Origin: RH-AL1 sp965214415
GTDB lineage: Bacteria > Pseudomonadota > Alphaproteobacteria > Rhizobiales > Beijerinckiaceae
Length of the DNA stretch: 64,000 nucleotides
Direction: 5' to 3'
Assembly: GCA_965214415.1 (NCBI GenBank)
Contig: CBDCBQ010000003.1
Span: forward strand, 2,480,001 to 2,544,000
The stretch's first letter is position 1. Every line of letters begins with the position of its first letter. A program made the translations under genes and the position numbers. Below are positions 32,715-41,648 of this stretch, piece by piece. The notes beneath the pieces were generated by a model. The model had not been told where the DNA came from, searched no databases, and worked only from the letters and a program-made list of their open reading frames with translations.

Positions 32715-33935
32715 TCACGATCGGGCCTGCCGCTGGGGTGTCCGACTTCGAGCGATCGTCACCTGCGTGTCGGACGTGCCGGGCGCTGCCGCCCCCGGGA
32801 TCGGCGACTTGCGCCAGAAGTCGCCGGTCGCCGCGGTCGCGACGCCGATGTCGTAGAGCTTGCGCATGTAGGCCGTGTCGAAGCTGCCGAGCCCGTTCTG
32901 ATCGACGGCGGGATCGATCGACGTCAAGTTGAAGTCGACCTTGTTGGCGCGCGAGTAGGCGTAGATCGACGCGAGATCCTCCTCGCCCTTCTGCGTCGTC
33001 AACGTATCGATCGAGGCGGCGACGATCGGCAGCGTCGAGCGCTCGACGACGCCGAAGCGCGGCTTGATGTCGGTGTTCATGACAATGAAGATCGACCCGC
33101 CCGCCAGCTTCGTCCGGCTCTGCGCGGCGAGATATCTCAATGGCAGGGTGAACACCGCCGTCGTCACGTTGCCGTCGGCGTGCATCTCCTGGAACTCGTG
33201 GCCGTCGGCGGCGACGTCGATCAGCTGCGGCGCGAAGGCGAGCGGCACGCTGGCGGAGGCGGCCAGCACCTTGCGAATGAGGTCGATCGCGTCCGGTCGC
33301 CCCGAGGCGGCGATGGCGCCGATGTTCCAAACGACGCCGCGCTTCGAGTCGATGTTCGTGGTCACGACATAGAGGCGGCGCCCGGCCTGATGCTCGCGGG
33401 CGATGGCGGCGACGATCTCGGGGTCGACGTAGCGCGTGACGAGATCGAGCAGGCGATGGCTGCCGAACAGGCTCGAGCCGAAGGCGGCCCGCGCGAAATC
33501 CGGCGTGGCGACGAGCGCCTCCGCTTCCCCGCCCGTGTAGATGTCGCGCACGGTCGTGTCGTAGGCGGATCCGAGAAACGCGAACGGCGCGATCAGCGCG
33601 CCCGTACTCACGCCGGACACCGCGTTGAAGGCCGGCCGCGTTCCGCTCTGCGTCCAGCCATTGAGGATGCCTGCGCCATAGGCCCCGTTGCCGCCGCCGC
33701 CGGACAGCGCGAGGTACTTCGCCGTCTCGCCCGCTTTCAGCTGCGGGGCGAACTCGACCGCGTCCTCCGCCGATGCGTCGAGCCAGATACGGATGTGCTC
33801 GTAGCCCGGCGGCTCGGCGGCCGCCGCCTCGGTCGCGGTGTAGGGAATGCGCGGCTGTTGAGCGCAGCCGGCGATCGCGACGGACGCGGCCAACGCCAAC
33901 GCGGACGACATACGACGCGCGACACGCAAGAGCAT
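32715..33935 (-). CDS. Patatin-like phospholipase lipoprotein (second copy)
   Basis: 406 residues. The N-terminal signal ends in a lipobox (SVAIAGC, Cys at about residue 24), so it is probably a lipoprotein of the envelope. The patatin core follows: SGGGGNGAYGAG, nucleophile in GVSTGAL, and Asp in HADGN. The usual basic residue of the oxyanion loop is Asn here and the final DGG is DGN, so activity should be tested. ATG 33935 is preceded by a long G-run. It is clearly a paralogue of the gene at 27184-28713 (shared GGG-x-x-GA-x-AG-x-L-x-GW and YVVTTN/LVLTTN segments), from which it is separated by four genes. Confidence 0.88.
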   Translation of the reverse strand: MLLRVARRMSSALALAASVAIAGCAQQPRIPYTATEAAAAEPPGYEHIRIWLDASAEDAVEFAPQLKAGETAKYLALSGGGGNGAYGAGILNGWTQSGTRPAFNAVSGVSTGALIAPFAFLGSAYDTTVRDIYTGGEAEALVATPDFARAAFGSSLFGSHRLLDLVTRYVDPEIVAAIAREHQAGRRLYVVTTNIDSKRGVVWNIGAIAASGRPDAIDLIRKVLAASASVPLAFAPQLIDVAADGHEFQEMHADGNVTTAVFTLPLRYLAAQSRTKLAGGSIFIVMNTDIKPRFGVVERSTLPIVAASIDTLTTQKGEEDLASIYAYSRANKVDFNLTSIDPAVDQNGLGSFDTAYMRKLYDIGVATAATGDFWRKSPIPGAAAPGTSDTQVTIARSRTPQRQARS

Positions 33936-34104
33936 ATCCGTCCCCCCAACGGACCCAGACGCTGCAGTACCTGAACCGTCTTAATGTCCTGTAGCGGACG
34001 CCGCCATTGCCGAGGCGGACGGCGACACGGATTGTCGACCTTCGTGATGACCAGGTAACCAATCGAGCGTCGCCTGCGGCTCGCGGAGCCCTATCTTGGT
34101 CTCC

Positions 34105-37100
34105 ATGGCGCCAAAGAACATGTCCAGCGACAGAAGCACGGCGATCGCGCCGAGCGCCTTCGCGCCACCTTACGCGCCGACGGATGCAGCGCTCTTGCCC
34201 GGGTTGCTGGCCGGCGCCGCGATCGCGCCGGCCGCCGAGCCGAGGGTCGACGGGCTCGCGCGCGACCTCGTCGGCGCGATCCGGTCGACGCGGACCGGGC
34301 TCGGCGGCGTCGAGGCGCTGCTGCACGCCTATTCGCTGTCGACCAGCGAGGGCCTTGCTCTGATGATCCTGGCCGAGGCGCTGCTGCGGGTGCCGGATCC
34401 CGCGACGGCGGACCGGCTGATCGAGGACAAGCTCGGCCAGGGCGGCTTCGGCACGCCCGCGGAGCGTGGCGAGACGCTGCTCGTCAACGCCTCGGCATGG
34501 GCGCTCGGCATCTCCTCGCGCATCGTCGCGCCGAGCGAGACGCCAGCCGGCATCCTCGCCACCGCGGCGCGACGGGTCGGCGTACCGGCCGTGCGCGCGG
34601 CGACGCGGCAAGCGATGCGGCTCATGGGCGATCATTTCGTGCTCGGCGAGACAATCGAGGCCGCGCTGAAGCGCGCGTCGAGCGGCACCGGGCGGCTCTA
34701 CCGCTACTCGTTCGACATGCTCGGCGAGGGCGCGCGCACGGCCGCCGACGCCGAGGCCTATCGCGCCAGCTATGCCGCGGCGATCGCCGCGATCGGTCGT
34801 GCCGCCGGCAACGCACCCCTGCCCGACCGACCGGGCATCTCGGTCAAGCTCTCCGCGCTGCACCCGCGCTACGAGGCGCTCGGGCGCGATCGGGTGATGC
34901 GCGAGCTCGTCCCGACGCTGCTCGAGCTGGCGCGGGACGCGAAAGCGCACGACCTGAACTTCACCGTCGACGCGGAGGAGGCCGACCGGCTCGAGCTGTC
35001 GCTGGACGTGTTCGCCGCGGTGCTCGGCGATCCCTTGCTCGGCGGCTGGGACGGCTTCGGCCTCGCTGTCCAGGCCTATCAGCGGCGCTGCGCCGCCGTG
35101 ATCGACCACGTCGCCGAGCTTGCGAGGGCGCACGACCGGCGGCTGATGGTGCGGCTCGTCAAGGGCGCCTACTGGGACACCGAGGTGAAACGGGCGCAGG
35201 AGCGCGGCCTCGCCGGCTATCCCGTGTTCACCAAAAAGGCGATGACGGACCTCGCCTACGAGGCCGCCGCCGTGAAGCTGCTGGCCTGCCGCCCGCGGCT
35301 CTATCCGCAGTTCGCCACGCACAACGCGCTGACGGTCGCCTCGATCGCCGCGAGGGCCGGCGAGCGGGGCGATGCGGCCGGCTTCGAGTTTCAGAAACTG
35401 CACGGCATGGGCGACGCGCTCTACGCGCATCTTCTCAAGGCCGAGCCCGGCCTCGCCTGCCGCACATACGCGCCGGTCGGCGCGCACCGCGACCTGCTCG
35501 CCTACCTTGTGCGGCGGCTGCTCGAGAACGGCGCGAACTCCTCCTTCGTCGCGCAGGCGGCCGACCCTGCCGTGCCGGTCGAGACGCTACTGCGGCGGCC
35601 GGCGCGGATCATCGCGGACCGCGTGGCGCCCGCGCTGCCGATGCCGCGCGACCTGTTTCCCGGACGGCTCACGCCGCCGGGCGTCGAGCTCGGCGAGCGG
35701 GCCGCGCTCGACGCGTTGCTCGCCGAGGTGCGCGGCGCCGTGGGCACGGCGGAGGCGGTCTCCATCGTCGATGGTGTTGCCCGCCCCGGCTCGCCACGCA
35801 TGGCGGCGAGCCCGATCGATGGAACCTCGATCGGCACCGTGTCGGACGCGACGGGAGCGATCCTGGATCTCGCCGTCGCGGCCGCCACCAAAGGAGCGCG
35901 CGGATGGGCTGCGACCGCGGCCGACCGCCGTGCCGATCTCCTCGACGCGGTCGCCGATGCGATGGAGGCGCGGCGCGCGCGGCTGCTCCACCTCCTCCAG
36001 GTCGAGGCTGGCAAGACGCTCGGTGACGCGCTCGCCGAATGGCGCGAGGCGATCGACTTCTGCCGCTACTACGCCGCCGAGGGGCGCAAGCTGTTCGGCG
36101 CGCCGTTGGACTTGCCGGGTCCGACCGGCGAGAGCAACCGCCTGACGCTGCGCGGCCGCGGTGTCTTCATCGCCATCTCGCCGTGGAATTTCCCGCTCGC
36201 GATCTTCACCGGACAGATCGCCGCCGCGCTGATGGCCGGCAATACGGTGGTCGCCAAACCAGCCGAGCAGACGCCGCTGATCGAGGCCGAGGTGGTGCGG
36301 CTCATGCTGGACGCCGGCGTGCCCGCGTCCGCGCTTCATTTCGTCGTCGGCGACGGCAGCGTCGGGGCATGCCTGATCGCGTCTCGCGACGTCGCGGGCG
36401 TGGTCTTCACCGGGTCGTTCGATGCCGCTCGCGCGATCAACAGGAGCCTCGCGGGCAAGGGCGGCGCGATCGTGCCGCTGATCGCCGAGACGGGCGGCAT
36501 CAACGCGATGATCGTCGATGCGACGGCGCTGCCCGAGCAGGTGGCCGATGATGTCGTGATGTCGGCGTTCCGCTCGGCCGGCCAGCGTTGCTCGGCACTG
36601 CGGGTGCTGCTCGTGCAGGAGGACGTGGCCGACAAGATCCTCGCGATGATCGCCGGCGCCGCGCGCGAGCTGCGGGTCGGCGATCCGCGCGATCCCGCGA
36701 CCGACCTCGGCCCGGTGATCGACGGCGCGGCGCGCGAGCGGCTGCTGTCGCACGCGGATGCGATGAACCCGGCCGCGCGGCTCTTTGTCGGCGAGGCGCC
36801 GCGCGACGGTCTCTATGTCGCGCCGCACATCTTCGAGGTGCCCTTGGCGACCGCGCTGCGCGAGGAGATCTTCGGGCCGATGCTGCACGTCGTGCGCTAT
36901 GCCGCGCGCGATCTCGATCGCGTCCTCGATGCGATCGACGCCGCCGGCTACGGCTTGACGCTCGGCATCCATTCGCGGATCGACGCGACGGTGGCGCGCA
37001 TCGTCGCGCGGATGAGGACAGGCAACGTCTACGTCAACCGCAACATGATCGGCGCGGTGGTTGGCTCGCAACCTTTCGGCGGAAGCGGCCTCTCCGGCAC

Positions 37101-37221
37101 CGGCCCGAAGGCCGGCGGCCCGCACTATCTCGCCCGGTTCGCCAGCGAGCAGACTTTGACCATCAACACCGCCGCCGCGGGCGGCGACATCGCGCTGATG
37201 ACGGCTCAGGCGCCGCGCTGA
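34105..37221 (+). CDS. putA: Bifunctional proline dehydrogenase / delta-1-pyrroline-5-carboxylate dehydrogenase
   Basis: 1038 residues. The FAD-dependent proline dehydrogenase barrel covers about 60-470 (ISVKLSALHPRYE, VRLVKGAYWDTEVK, FEFQKLHGMGDAL). The NAD-dependent aldehyde dehydrogenase part covers about 510-1000 (ISPWNFPLAIFTGQ, catalytic Glu in AETGGINAM, catalytic Cys in SAGQRCSALR). Together they oxidise proline to glutamate with channelling of the intermediate. There is no ribbon-helix-helix domain at the N-terminus, so this PutA cannot repress its own gene. The start is uncertain (TTG 34096, ATG 34105 or ATG 34120). The 3' end overlaps engB tail to tail by 16 bases. Confidence 0.95.
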   Translation: MAPKNMSSDRSTAIAPSAFAPPYAPTDAALLPGLLAGAAIAPAAEPRVDGLARDLVGAIRSTRTGLGGVEALLHAYSLSTSEGLALMILAEALLRVPDPATADRLIEDKLGQGGFGTPAERGETLLVNASAWALGISSRIVAPSETPAGILATAARRVGVPAVRAATRQAMRLMGDHFVLGETIEAALKRASSGTGRLYRYSFDMLGEGARTAADAEAYRASYAAAIAAIGRAAGNAPLPDRPGISVKLSALHPRYEALGRDRVMRELVPTLLELARDAKAHDLNFTVDAEEADRLELSLDVFAAVLGDPLLGGWDGFGLAVQAYQRRCAAVIDHVAELARAHDRRLMVRLVKGAYWDTEVKRAQERGLAGYPVFTKKAMTDLAYEAAAVKLLACRPRLYPQFATHNALTVASIAARAGERGDAAGFEFQKLHGMGDALYAHLLKAEPGLACRTYAPVGAHRDLLAYLVRRLLENGANSSFVAQAADPAVPVETLLRRPARIIADRVAPALPMPRDLFPGRLTPPGVELGERAALDALLAEVRGAVGTAEAVSIVDGVARPGSPRMAASPIDGTSIGTVSDATGAILDLAVAAATKGARGWAATAADRRADLLDAVADAMEARRARLLHLLQVEAGKTLGDALAEWREAIDFCRYYAAEGRKLFGAPLDLPGPTGESNRLTLRGRGVFIAISPWNFPLAIFTGQIAAALMAGNTVVAKPAEQTPLIEAEVVRLMLDAGVPASALHFVVGDGSVGACLIASRDVAGVVFTGSFDAARAINRSLAGKGGAIVPLIAETGGINAMIVDATALPEQVADDVVMSAFRSAGQRCSALRVLLVQEDVADKILAMIAGAARELRVGDPRDPATDLGPVIDGAARERLLSHADAMNPAARLFVGEAPRDGLYVAPHIFEVPLATALREEIFGPMLHVVRYAARDLDRVLDAIDAAGYGLTLGIHSRIDATVARIVARMRTGNVYVNRNMIGAVVGSQPFGGSGLSGTGPKAGGPHYLARFASEQTLTINTAAAGGDIALMTAQAPR

Positions 37222-37871
37222 GCAAGCAGCAGCGCCACGGCGGTCCTCAGATCGGCGATGCCGGCGCCCGTCTCGGACGAGGTCGCGATCAGCTCGGGAA
37301 ACGCCGCCACGCGCTGGCGCAACTCGGCCAGCGTCGCCGTGGTCACGGCCTCCAAACCGGAGCGGGTCACGTCGTCCTCCTTGGTCAGGACGACCTGGTA
37401 GGACATCGCCGCCTTGTCGAGGATGTCGAACATCTCGCGATCGACGGGCTTCAGACCGTGCCGCCCGTCGACCAGCACGAAGACGCGGGCGAGCGGCGCC
37501 CTGCCCCGCAGGAAGTCGTGCATCATCTGGGTCCAGCCGGCGATCTTCTCTTTCGAGGCCGAGGCATAGCCGTAGCCCGGCATGTCGACGAGGCGCAGCC
37601 GCTCGGACCCCTCGACCATCGTGCCGCCGAGCGCGAAGAAGTTCAGCTGCTGGGTACGGCCCGGCGTGTTGGAGGTGCGCGCCAAGGCGTTGCGGCCGGT
37701 CAGGGCGTTCAGCAGCGACGACTTGCCGACATTGGAGCGACCGGCGAACGCGATCTCGGGTGGCCCCGCGGGCGGCAGATTGTCGGCGCGCGCGGCGGCC
37801 CAAATGAAGCGGCACTCGCCCGCGAACAGCTTGCGGCCCGTCTCGGCAAGATCGTTCGGGAGGTCAGACAT
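37206..37871 (-). CDS. engB: Ribosome biogenesis GTPase EngB/YihA
   Basis: 221 residues. GTPase motifs are G1 GRSNVGKSSLL, a threonine-bearing switch in TSNTPGRTQQ, G3 DMPGYGYA, G4 TKED and the late SSETGAG (G5). EngB assists large ribosomal subunit assembly and is usually essential. ATG 37871 with GGGCAGG before it is preferred; the frame is open further upstream through a repeat. It is the last gene of the rpmH-rnpA-yidC-engB order, separated from yidC by a 177-base repeat-bearing spacer. Confidence 0.95.
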   Translation of the reverse strand: MSDLPNDLAETGRKLFAGECRFIWAAARADNLPPAGPPEIAFAGRSNVGKSSLLNALTGRNALARTSNTPGRTQQLNFFALGGTMVEGSERLRLVDMPGYGYASASKEKIAGWTQMMHDFLRGRAPLARVFVLVDGRHGLKPVDREMFDILDKAAMSYQVVLTKEDDVTRSGLEAVTTATLAELRQRVAAFPELIATSSETGAGIADLRTAVALLLAQRGA

Positions 37872-37880
37872 GCGGCCTGC

Positions 37881-38037
37881 CCTTCCCTTCGCCCGCTTGC
37901 GGGAGAAGGTGTCGCCGCGAAGCGGTGACGGATGAGGGATCGATCCACAAGGTCGGCGTCGCAGGAGAAGCGGCACGGCCCCTCATCCGATCCCCGCTCA
38001 CGCGGGGACCACCTTCTCCCGCAAGCGGGAGAAGGAA
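37881..38037. repeat. REP-like inverted repeat pair between yidC and engB
   Basis: CCCGCTTGCGGGAGAAGGTG (from 37892) and its reverse complement ending at 38029 form the outer arms, each itself a small palindrome (CCCGC-TT-GCGGG). GATGAGGG and CCTCATCC sit inside as a second complementary pair. This matches the 'ctcatccg...ccttctcccgc' type of intergenic repeat common in Hyphomicrobiales. In the yidC-engB transcript it would fold into long hairpins, which may protect or process the message. Confidence 0.65.
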
Positions 38038-38048
38038 AGCCGCGCCGA

Positions 38049-39935
38049 TCACTCCGCGGGCGCCTTCGAGCCGTCCGCGCTCGGCTTCGGATCTTTCGGC
38101 GTCGCCGCGTCCGTCTTGCCGCCCAGCATCCGTTTCAGATTGTCGAACAGCTCGAGCCGCACGCCGGCGCGTTTCATGATCAGCGACTGCTGGATGATCG
38201 TCAGCGTGTTGTTGACCGTCCAGTAGAGCACGAGCCCCGAGGGGAACGTGCCGAGCATGAAGGTGAAGATGACGGGCATCCAGGAGAACATCGTCTTCTG
38301 GACCGGGTCGGTCGGCTCCGGATTCATCTTCATCTGCAGGAACATCGACATGCCCATGACGAGCGGCAGGATGCCGATGGCGAGGAAGTGGCCGACGACC
38401 GGCAGTAGCGTCGGATTGAAGGGGATCAGCCCGAACAGGTTGAAGACGTTGGTCGGGTCCGGCTGCGAGAGATCGCGGATCCACAGATAGAACGGCGCCT
38501 GCCGCATCTCGATCGTGACGAACAGCACCTTGTAGAGCGCGAAGAAGACCGGGATCTGGATCACCATCGGCAGGCAGCCGGCGACGGGATTGATCTTCTC
38601 CCGCTTGTAGATCGCCATCATCTCGGATTGCTGCTTCATCTTGTCGTCGGGGTACTTCTCCTTGAGTGCGGCGAGCTGCGGCTGCGCCGCCTTCATCTTC
38701 GCCATCGACATGTACGAGCGATTGGCGAGCGGAAAGAACACCAGCTTGACGAAGAAGGTGACGCCGATGATGGCGAGGCCGAAATTGCCAACGATCTTGT
38801 AGATGCCGTCGATCAGGAAAAACATCGGCTTGGTGATGAAGTAGAACCAGCCCCAATCGATCATCAGATCGAATTTCTCGATGCCGAGGCTTTGCTTGTA
38901 CTTGTCGAGCAGGGTGACGACCTTGGCCCCGGCGAAAATGTGTGAGGTCGATTCGGCGGTGGCGCCTGGCGCGACGGTCAACGGCGCGGCGATCGTCGCG
39001 GTCTGATAGGTGCGATCGCCCGCCGCGCCGATCGCCGAGAACGAGGCATCGAAGCTCCGCGACTGGTCGGGCACCAGCGCGGTCGCCCAATACTTATCGG
39101 TGAAGCCGGCCCAGCCGCCGATGCCCTTCAGCGAGATCGTCGCGGCGGGCTCCTTCTCGATCGAGGCGTAGGTCGGCTCCTTGACGCCGGAATCGCCGAC
39201 GACGCCGACGTAGCCCTCGTGCAGCACCGAATAGCCGGCCGTCTTCGGCAGCCCCTGGCGGACGATCAGCGAATATGGCGACAGCGTCACCGGCGCCGTG
39301 CCCCTGTTGGCGACGCTGTTCGTGATCGTGAACATGTAGTCGCGGTCGACGGCGATCTCGCGGGTGAAGACGAGGCCCTTGCCATTGTCCCAGGTCAGCG
39401 TGATCGGCGTAGTCGGCGTGAGCTGCTTGCCCTCTGTCGTCCACAGCGTGTCGGCGCTCGGCAGCGCGACATCCGCGCCCGGCTGCGCGACGAAGCCGGA
39501 CTCGGTGAAGTAGGCCGCGGGCGCGCCCGGCGGGGTCAGCAGCACGATATCCTGCGAGTTCTTGTCGGGGGTTTCGCGGTAGTCCTTCAGCGACAGATCG
39601 TCGAGCCGGCCGCCCTTCAGCGCGACCGAGCCGTCGAGCGCCGGCGTCTCGATCTCGATGCGCGGGCTATCGGCGAGCACCGCCTTGCGGTCGCGACGCG
39701 CCGAGGGCGTTTCCGGCACGACGCCACCTTGCGGCGGCGCGTTGACGGTCTGCGGCGGCAGTGCCGTCGGGGAGCCAGGCGCACCGGGCGCGTTCAACTG
39801 CGAGGAATTGGCCTGGCTCTGCTGAACCTGGCGCGTCTTGTCGAGCTGCGGCTTGGCGTAGAAGAAGTTCCAGCCGAACACCACAAGGATCGAGAGCGCG
39901 AGCGCCAGATAATAGTTCTTGCTGTCGGGTTTCAT
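38049..39935 (-). CDS. yidC: Membrane protein insertase YidC
   Basis: 628 residues, the long Gram-negative form. The N-terminal anchor YYLALALSILVVFGWNFFY is followed by the large periplasmic beta domain (about 60-370) and the conserved five-segment insertase core (IDWGWFYFITKPMFF, FVKLVFFPLANRSY, MQSE-like linker, LPMVIQIPVFFALYKVL, FMLGTFPSGLVLYW). It inserts membrane proteins alone or with SecYEG. The C-terminal tail is polar and charged, as in other alphaproteobacteria. It follows rnpA with a gap of 116 bases that holds 17-bp tandem repeats. Confidence 0.97.
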   Translation of the reverse strand: MKPDSKNYYLALALSILVVFGWNFFYAKPQLDKTRQVQQSQANSSQLNAPGAPGSPTALPPQTVNAPPQGGVVPETPSARRDRKAVLADSPRIEIETPALDGSVALKGGRLDDLSLKDYRETPDKNSQDIVLLTPPGAPAAYFTESGFVAQPGADVALPSADTLWTTEGKQLTPTTPITLTWDNGKGLVFTREIAVDRDYMFTITNSVANRGTAPVTLSPYSLIVRQGLPKTAGYSVLHEGYVGVVGDSGVKEPTYASIEKEPAATISLKGIGGWAGFTDKYWATALVPDQSRSFDASFSAIGAAGDRTYQTATIAAPLTVAPGATAESTSHIFAGAKVVTLLDKYKQSLGIEKFDLMIDWGWFYFITKPMFFLIDGIYKIVGNFGLAIIGVTFFVKLVFFPLANRSYMSMAKMKAAQPQLAALKEKYPDDKMKQQSEMMAIYKREKINPVAGCLPMVIQIPVFFALYKVLFVTIEMRQAPFYLWIRDLSQPDPTNVFNLFGLIPFNPTLLPVVGHFLAIGILPLVMGMSMFLQMKMNPEPTDPVQKTMFSWMPVIFTFMLGTFPSGLVLYWTVNNTLTIIQQSLIMKRAGVRLELFDNLKRMLGGKTDAATPKDPKPSADGSKAPAE

Positions 39936-39971
39936 GGCGTCGGCCTGATCCTCATGTCCCGGATGACCTCT

Positions 39972-40039
39972 GTCTCGGGAAACGTCATGTCTCGGGAAAC
40001 GTCACGTCCCGGGAGACGACATGTCCCGGAAGCCGTCTT
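39972..40039. repeat. 17-bp imperfect tandem repeat, four units, between rnpA and yidC
   Basis: Units begin at 39972, 39989, 40006 and 40023. The first two (GTCTCGGGAAACGTCAT and GTCTCGGGAAACGTCAC) differ by one base and the next two are more diverged. The array occupies most of the 116-base rnpA-yidC spacer. Confidence 0.75.
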
Positions 40040-40051
40040 CGTCCGGAAGCC

Positions 40052-40558
40052 TTACGGTCCCGCTCGCTCCGACCGGGGCTTCGCCGGCCCCGCGATGCGC
40101 CGCTTCGGCCCTCGCGGGTCATGCACGCCCGCGACCGCGCGGGCAAGCTCGCTCTTCAATGCCTCGAACGGCAGCCGTATGGCCTCCAGCCGGCCGATCA
40201 CCACATAATCGTGGCCGCCACAAACCGGTAGGTCGTTGGCCAGACGTAACGCCTCTTTCAACCGCCGGCGCGCGCGATTGCGAATGACGGCATTGCCGAC
40301 TTTTTTCGTGAGCGTGAAGCCAACCCGGGCATCGGCCCGCTCGCGAGGGTCCGCGTCTCGCGCGACCACCTGCAAGCTGAGAGCCCGCCCGTGCCATCTG
40401 CGCCCCTTGGCGGCACGCAGGAAGTCGGCGCGGCGGGTCAGCCGGCCGATGGGCGTCGCGGTCGTCAGATCAGGCCGAAAGCTTCTTGCGGCCGCGCGCG
40501 CGGCGGGCGGCGATGACCTTGCGGCCGCCGACGGTCTCCATGCGGGCGCGAAAGCCAT
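40052..40558 (-). CDS. rnpA: Ribonuclease P protein component (start overlaps rpmH)
   Basis: The C-terminal ~135 residues are clear RnpA: RLTRRADFLRAAKG, RVGFTLTKKVGNAVIRNRARRRLKEAL (the RNR box, split here by family convention) and HDYVVIGR. RnpA is the protein cofactor of the tRNA 5'-processing ribozyme. In this frame there is no ATG, GTG or TTG between the rpmH stop and the conserved RLTRRADF. The protein must therefore start at ATG 40558 inside rpmH (168 residues, 89-base out-of-frame overlap) or at a rare codon such as CTG near 40466. The coordinates given use ATG 40558. Confidence 0.88.
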   Translation of the reverse strand: MAFAPAWRPSAAARSSPPAARAAARSFRPDLTTATPIGRLTRRADFLRAAKGRRWHGRALSLQVVARDADPRERADARVGFTLTKKVGNAVIRNRARRRLKEALRLANDLPVCGGHDYVVIGRLEAIRLPFEALKSELARAVAGVHDPRGPKRRIAGPAKPRSERAGP

Positions 40559-40604
40559 GGCGGCGCTTGCGCACGATCTTCGAGGGCTGATAGGTCCGTT
40601 TCAC
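40470..40604 (-). CDS. rpmH: Large ribosomal subunit protein bL34
   Basis: 44 residues starting MKRTYQPSKIVRKRRHGFRA and ending RRARGRKKLSA, the invariant L34 pattern. GTG 40604 is used as the start; GGAG lies eight to nine bases upstream. The reading frame is open further upstream to 40667, but the extra residues do not belong to L34. The gene heads the conserved rpmH-rnpA-yidC-engB order. Confidence 0.97.
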   Translation of the reverse strand: MKRTYQPSKIVRKRRHGFRARMETVGGRKVIAARRARGRKKLSA

Positions 40605-40759
40605 GTCAAAACTCCATCTCGACCGGTCGGCGGGTGCCGTCGGCGGGGTCGAGGTCTCGGCTGTCATCAGGGGCGAGGCGACGCGTCGAGAAAGGCGGTT
40701 CGGCCGCCGTCCGTTGGGCGCGGCTTATAGCGGCAAGCGCGCGGCCAAGTCAATTTTCC

Positions 40760-41590
40760 TCATCCCAGCGCCACCCGATGCGCCTGCACCGGCATTCGCG
40801 CGCGAACCTTGCCGACCTGCGATGGATCGATTCGCGCCGAGACGATCCCGGCGCCATCCGATGCGCGCGCCATGACGAGCCCCCACGGATCGATCACCAT
40901 CGAATGCCCGTAGGTCTGTCGCGTCTCGTTGCCGATCGCGTGCGTGCCGCACTGCGCCGGCGCGCAAAAATAGGTCTGAGTCTCGATCGCGCGGGCGCGG
41001 CAGAGCACCTCCCAGTGGTCCTTGCCGGTCTGCATGGTGAAGGCCGACGGCAGCGCGATCATCGCGGCGCCCTTCTCGACCAGCGCCTGAAACAGGTACG
41101 GAAAGCGCAGATCGTAGCAGATCGCGCAGCCGATCGTCGTGCCCTCGCACTCGTAGGTGGCGACCGCCTCACCCGCCTTGAAGGCGGCGCTCTCGCGGTA
41201 GGCGACACCGTCCGGCGTCTCGATGTCGAACATGTGGATCTTGCGGTAGCGCGCGACCTCGCCGCCATCGCGGCCGAACACCACCGTCGTGTTGTGGATG
41301 CGCGCCTCGGCCTCCGCCTTCTCGAGCATCGAGCCAGCGTGGATGAAGACCTTGTGCTTGGCTGCGAGCGCCCGCATCGCCTCGTAGGCCGGCCCGCCGT
41401 CGCCCAACGTTTCGGCGGCGGCGAGCTTCTCGGCCTTGCGGGCGCCGAGGAAATCGAAGCACTCGGGCAGCGCGATCCAGTCCGGCCGCTCCTCGGCGAC
41501 GGCGCGCTCGATCAACAGCGTCGCGGCGGCGATGTTCGCCGGCTTGTCGCTGACCGAGTTCATCTGGATCAAGGAGACTTTCAATGCCAA
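40760..41590 (-). CDS. Carbon-nitrogen hydrolase, Nit1/omega-amidase-like
   Basis: 276 residues of the nitrilase superfamily. The catalytic Glu-Lys-Cys triad is visible: LPECFDFLG, YRKIHMFDI and CAICYDLRFP. The KIHMFD and CYDLRFP forms fit the Nit1/Nit2 branch, whose members hydrolyse deaminated glutathione or omega-amides of 2-oxoacids (repair and clean-up in the cytoplasm). The start is TTG 41590 or TTG 41584; GAGG lies just upstream and either is possible. It is on the same strand as, and 58 bases after, the response regulator gene. Confidence 0.9.
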   Translation of the reverse strand: MALKVSLIQMNSVSDKPANIAAATLLIERAVAEERPDWIALPECFDFLGARKAEKLAAAETLGDGGPAYEAMRALAAKHKVFIHAGSMLEKAEAEARIHNTTVVFGRDGGEVARYRKIHMFDIETPDGVAYRESAAFKAGEAVATYECEGTTIGCAICYDLRFPYLFQALVEKGAAMIALPSAFTMQTGKDHWEVLCRARAIETQTYFCAPAQCGTHAIGNETRQTYGHSMVIDPWGLVMARASDGAGIVSARIDPSQVGKVRARMPVQAHRVALG

Positions 41591-41648
41591 GACCTCGCGC
41601 GGGATCGTACGCGAGACCTAAGACCTTCCACCTGGACTGTCGAGCGCG

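Noticed and set aside
32707..37815. Long minus-strand open frames opposite putA and overlapping the second patatin gene in another frame
   Set aside because: Both stretches contain clear, motif-complete genes in the accepted frames.
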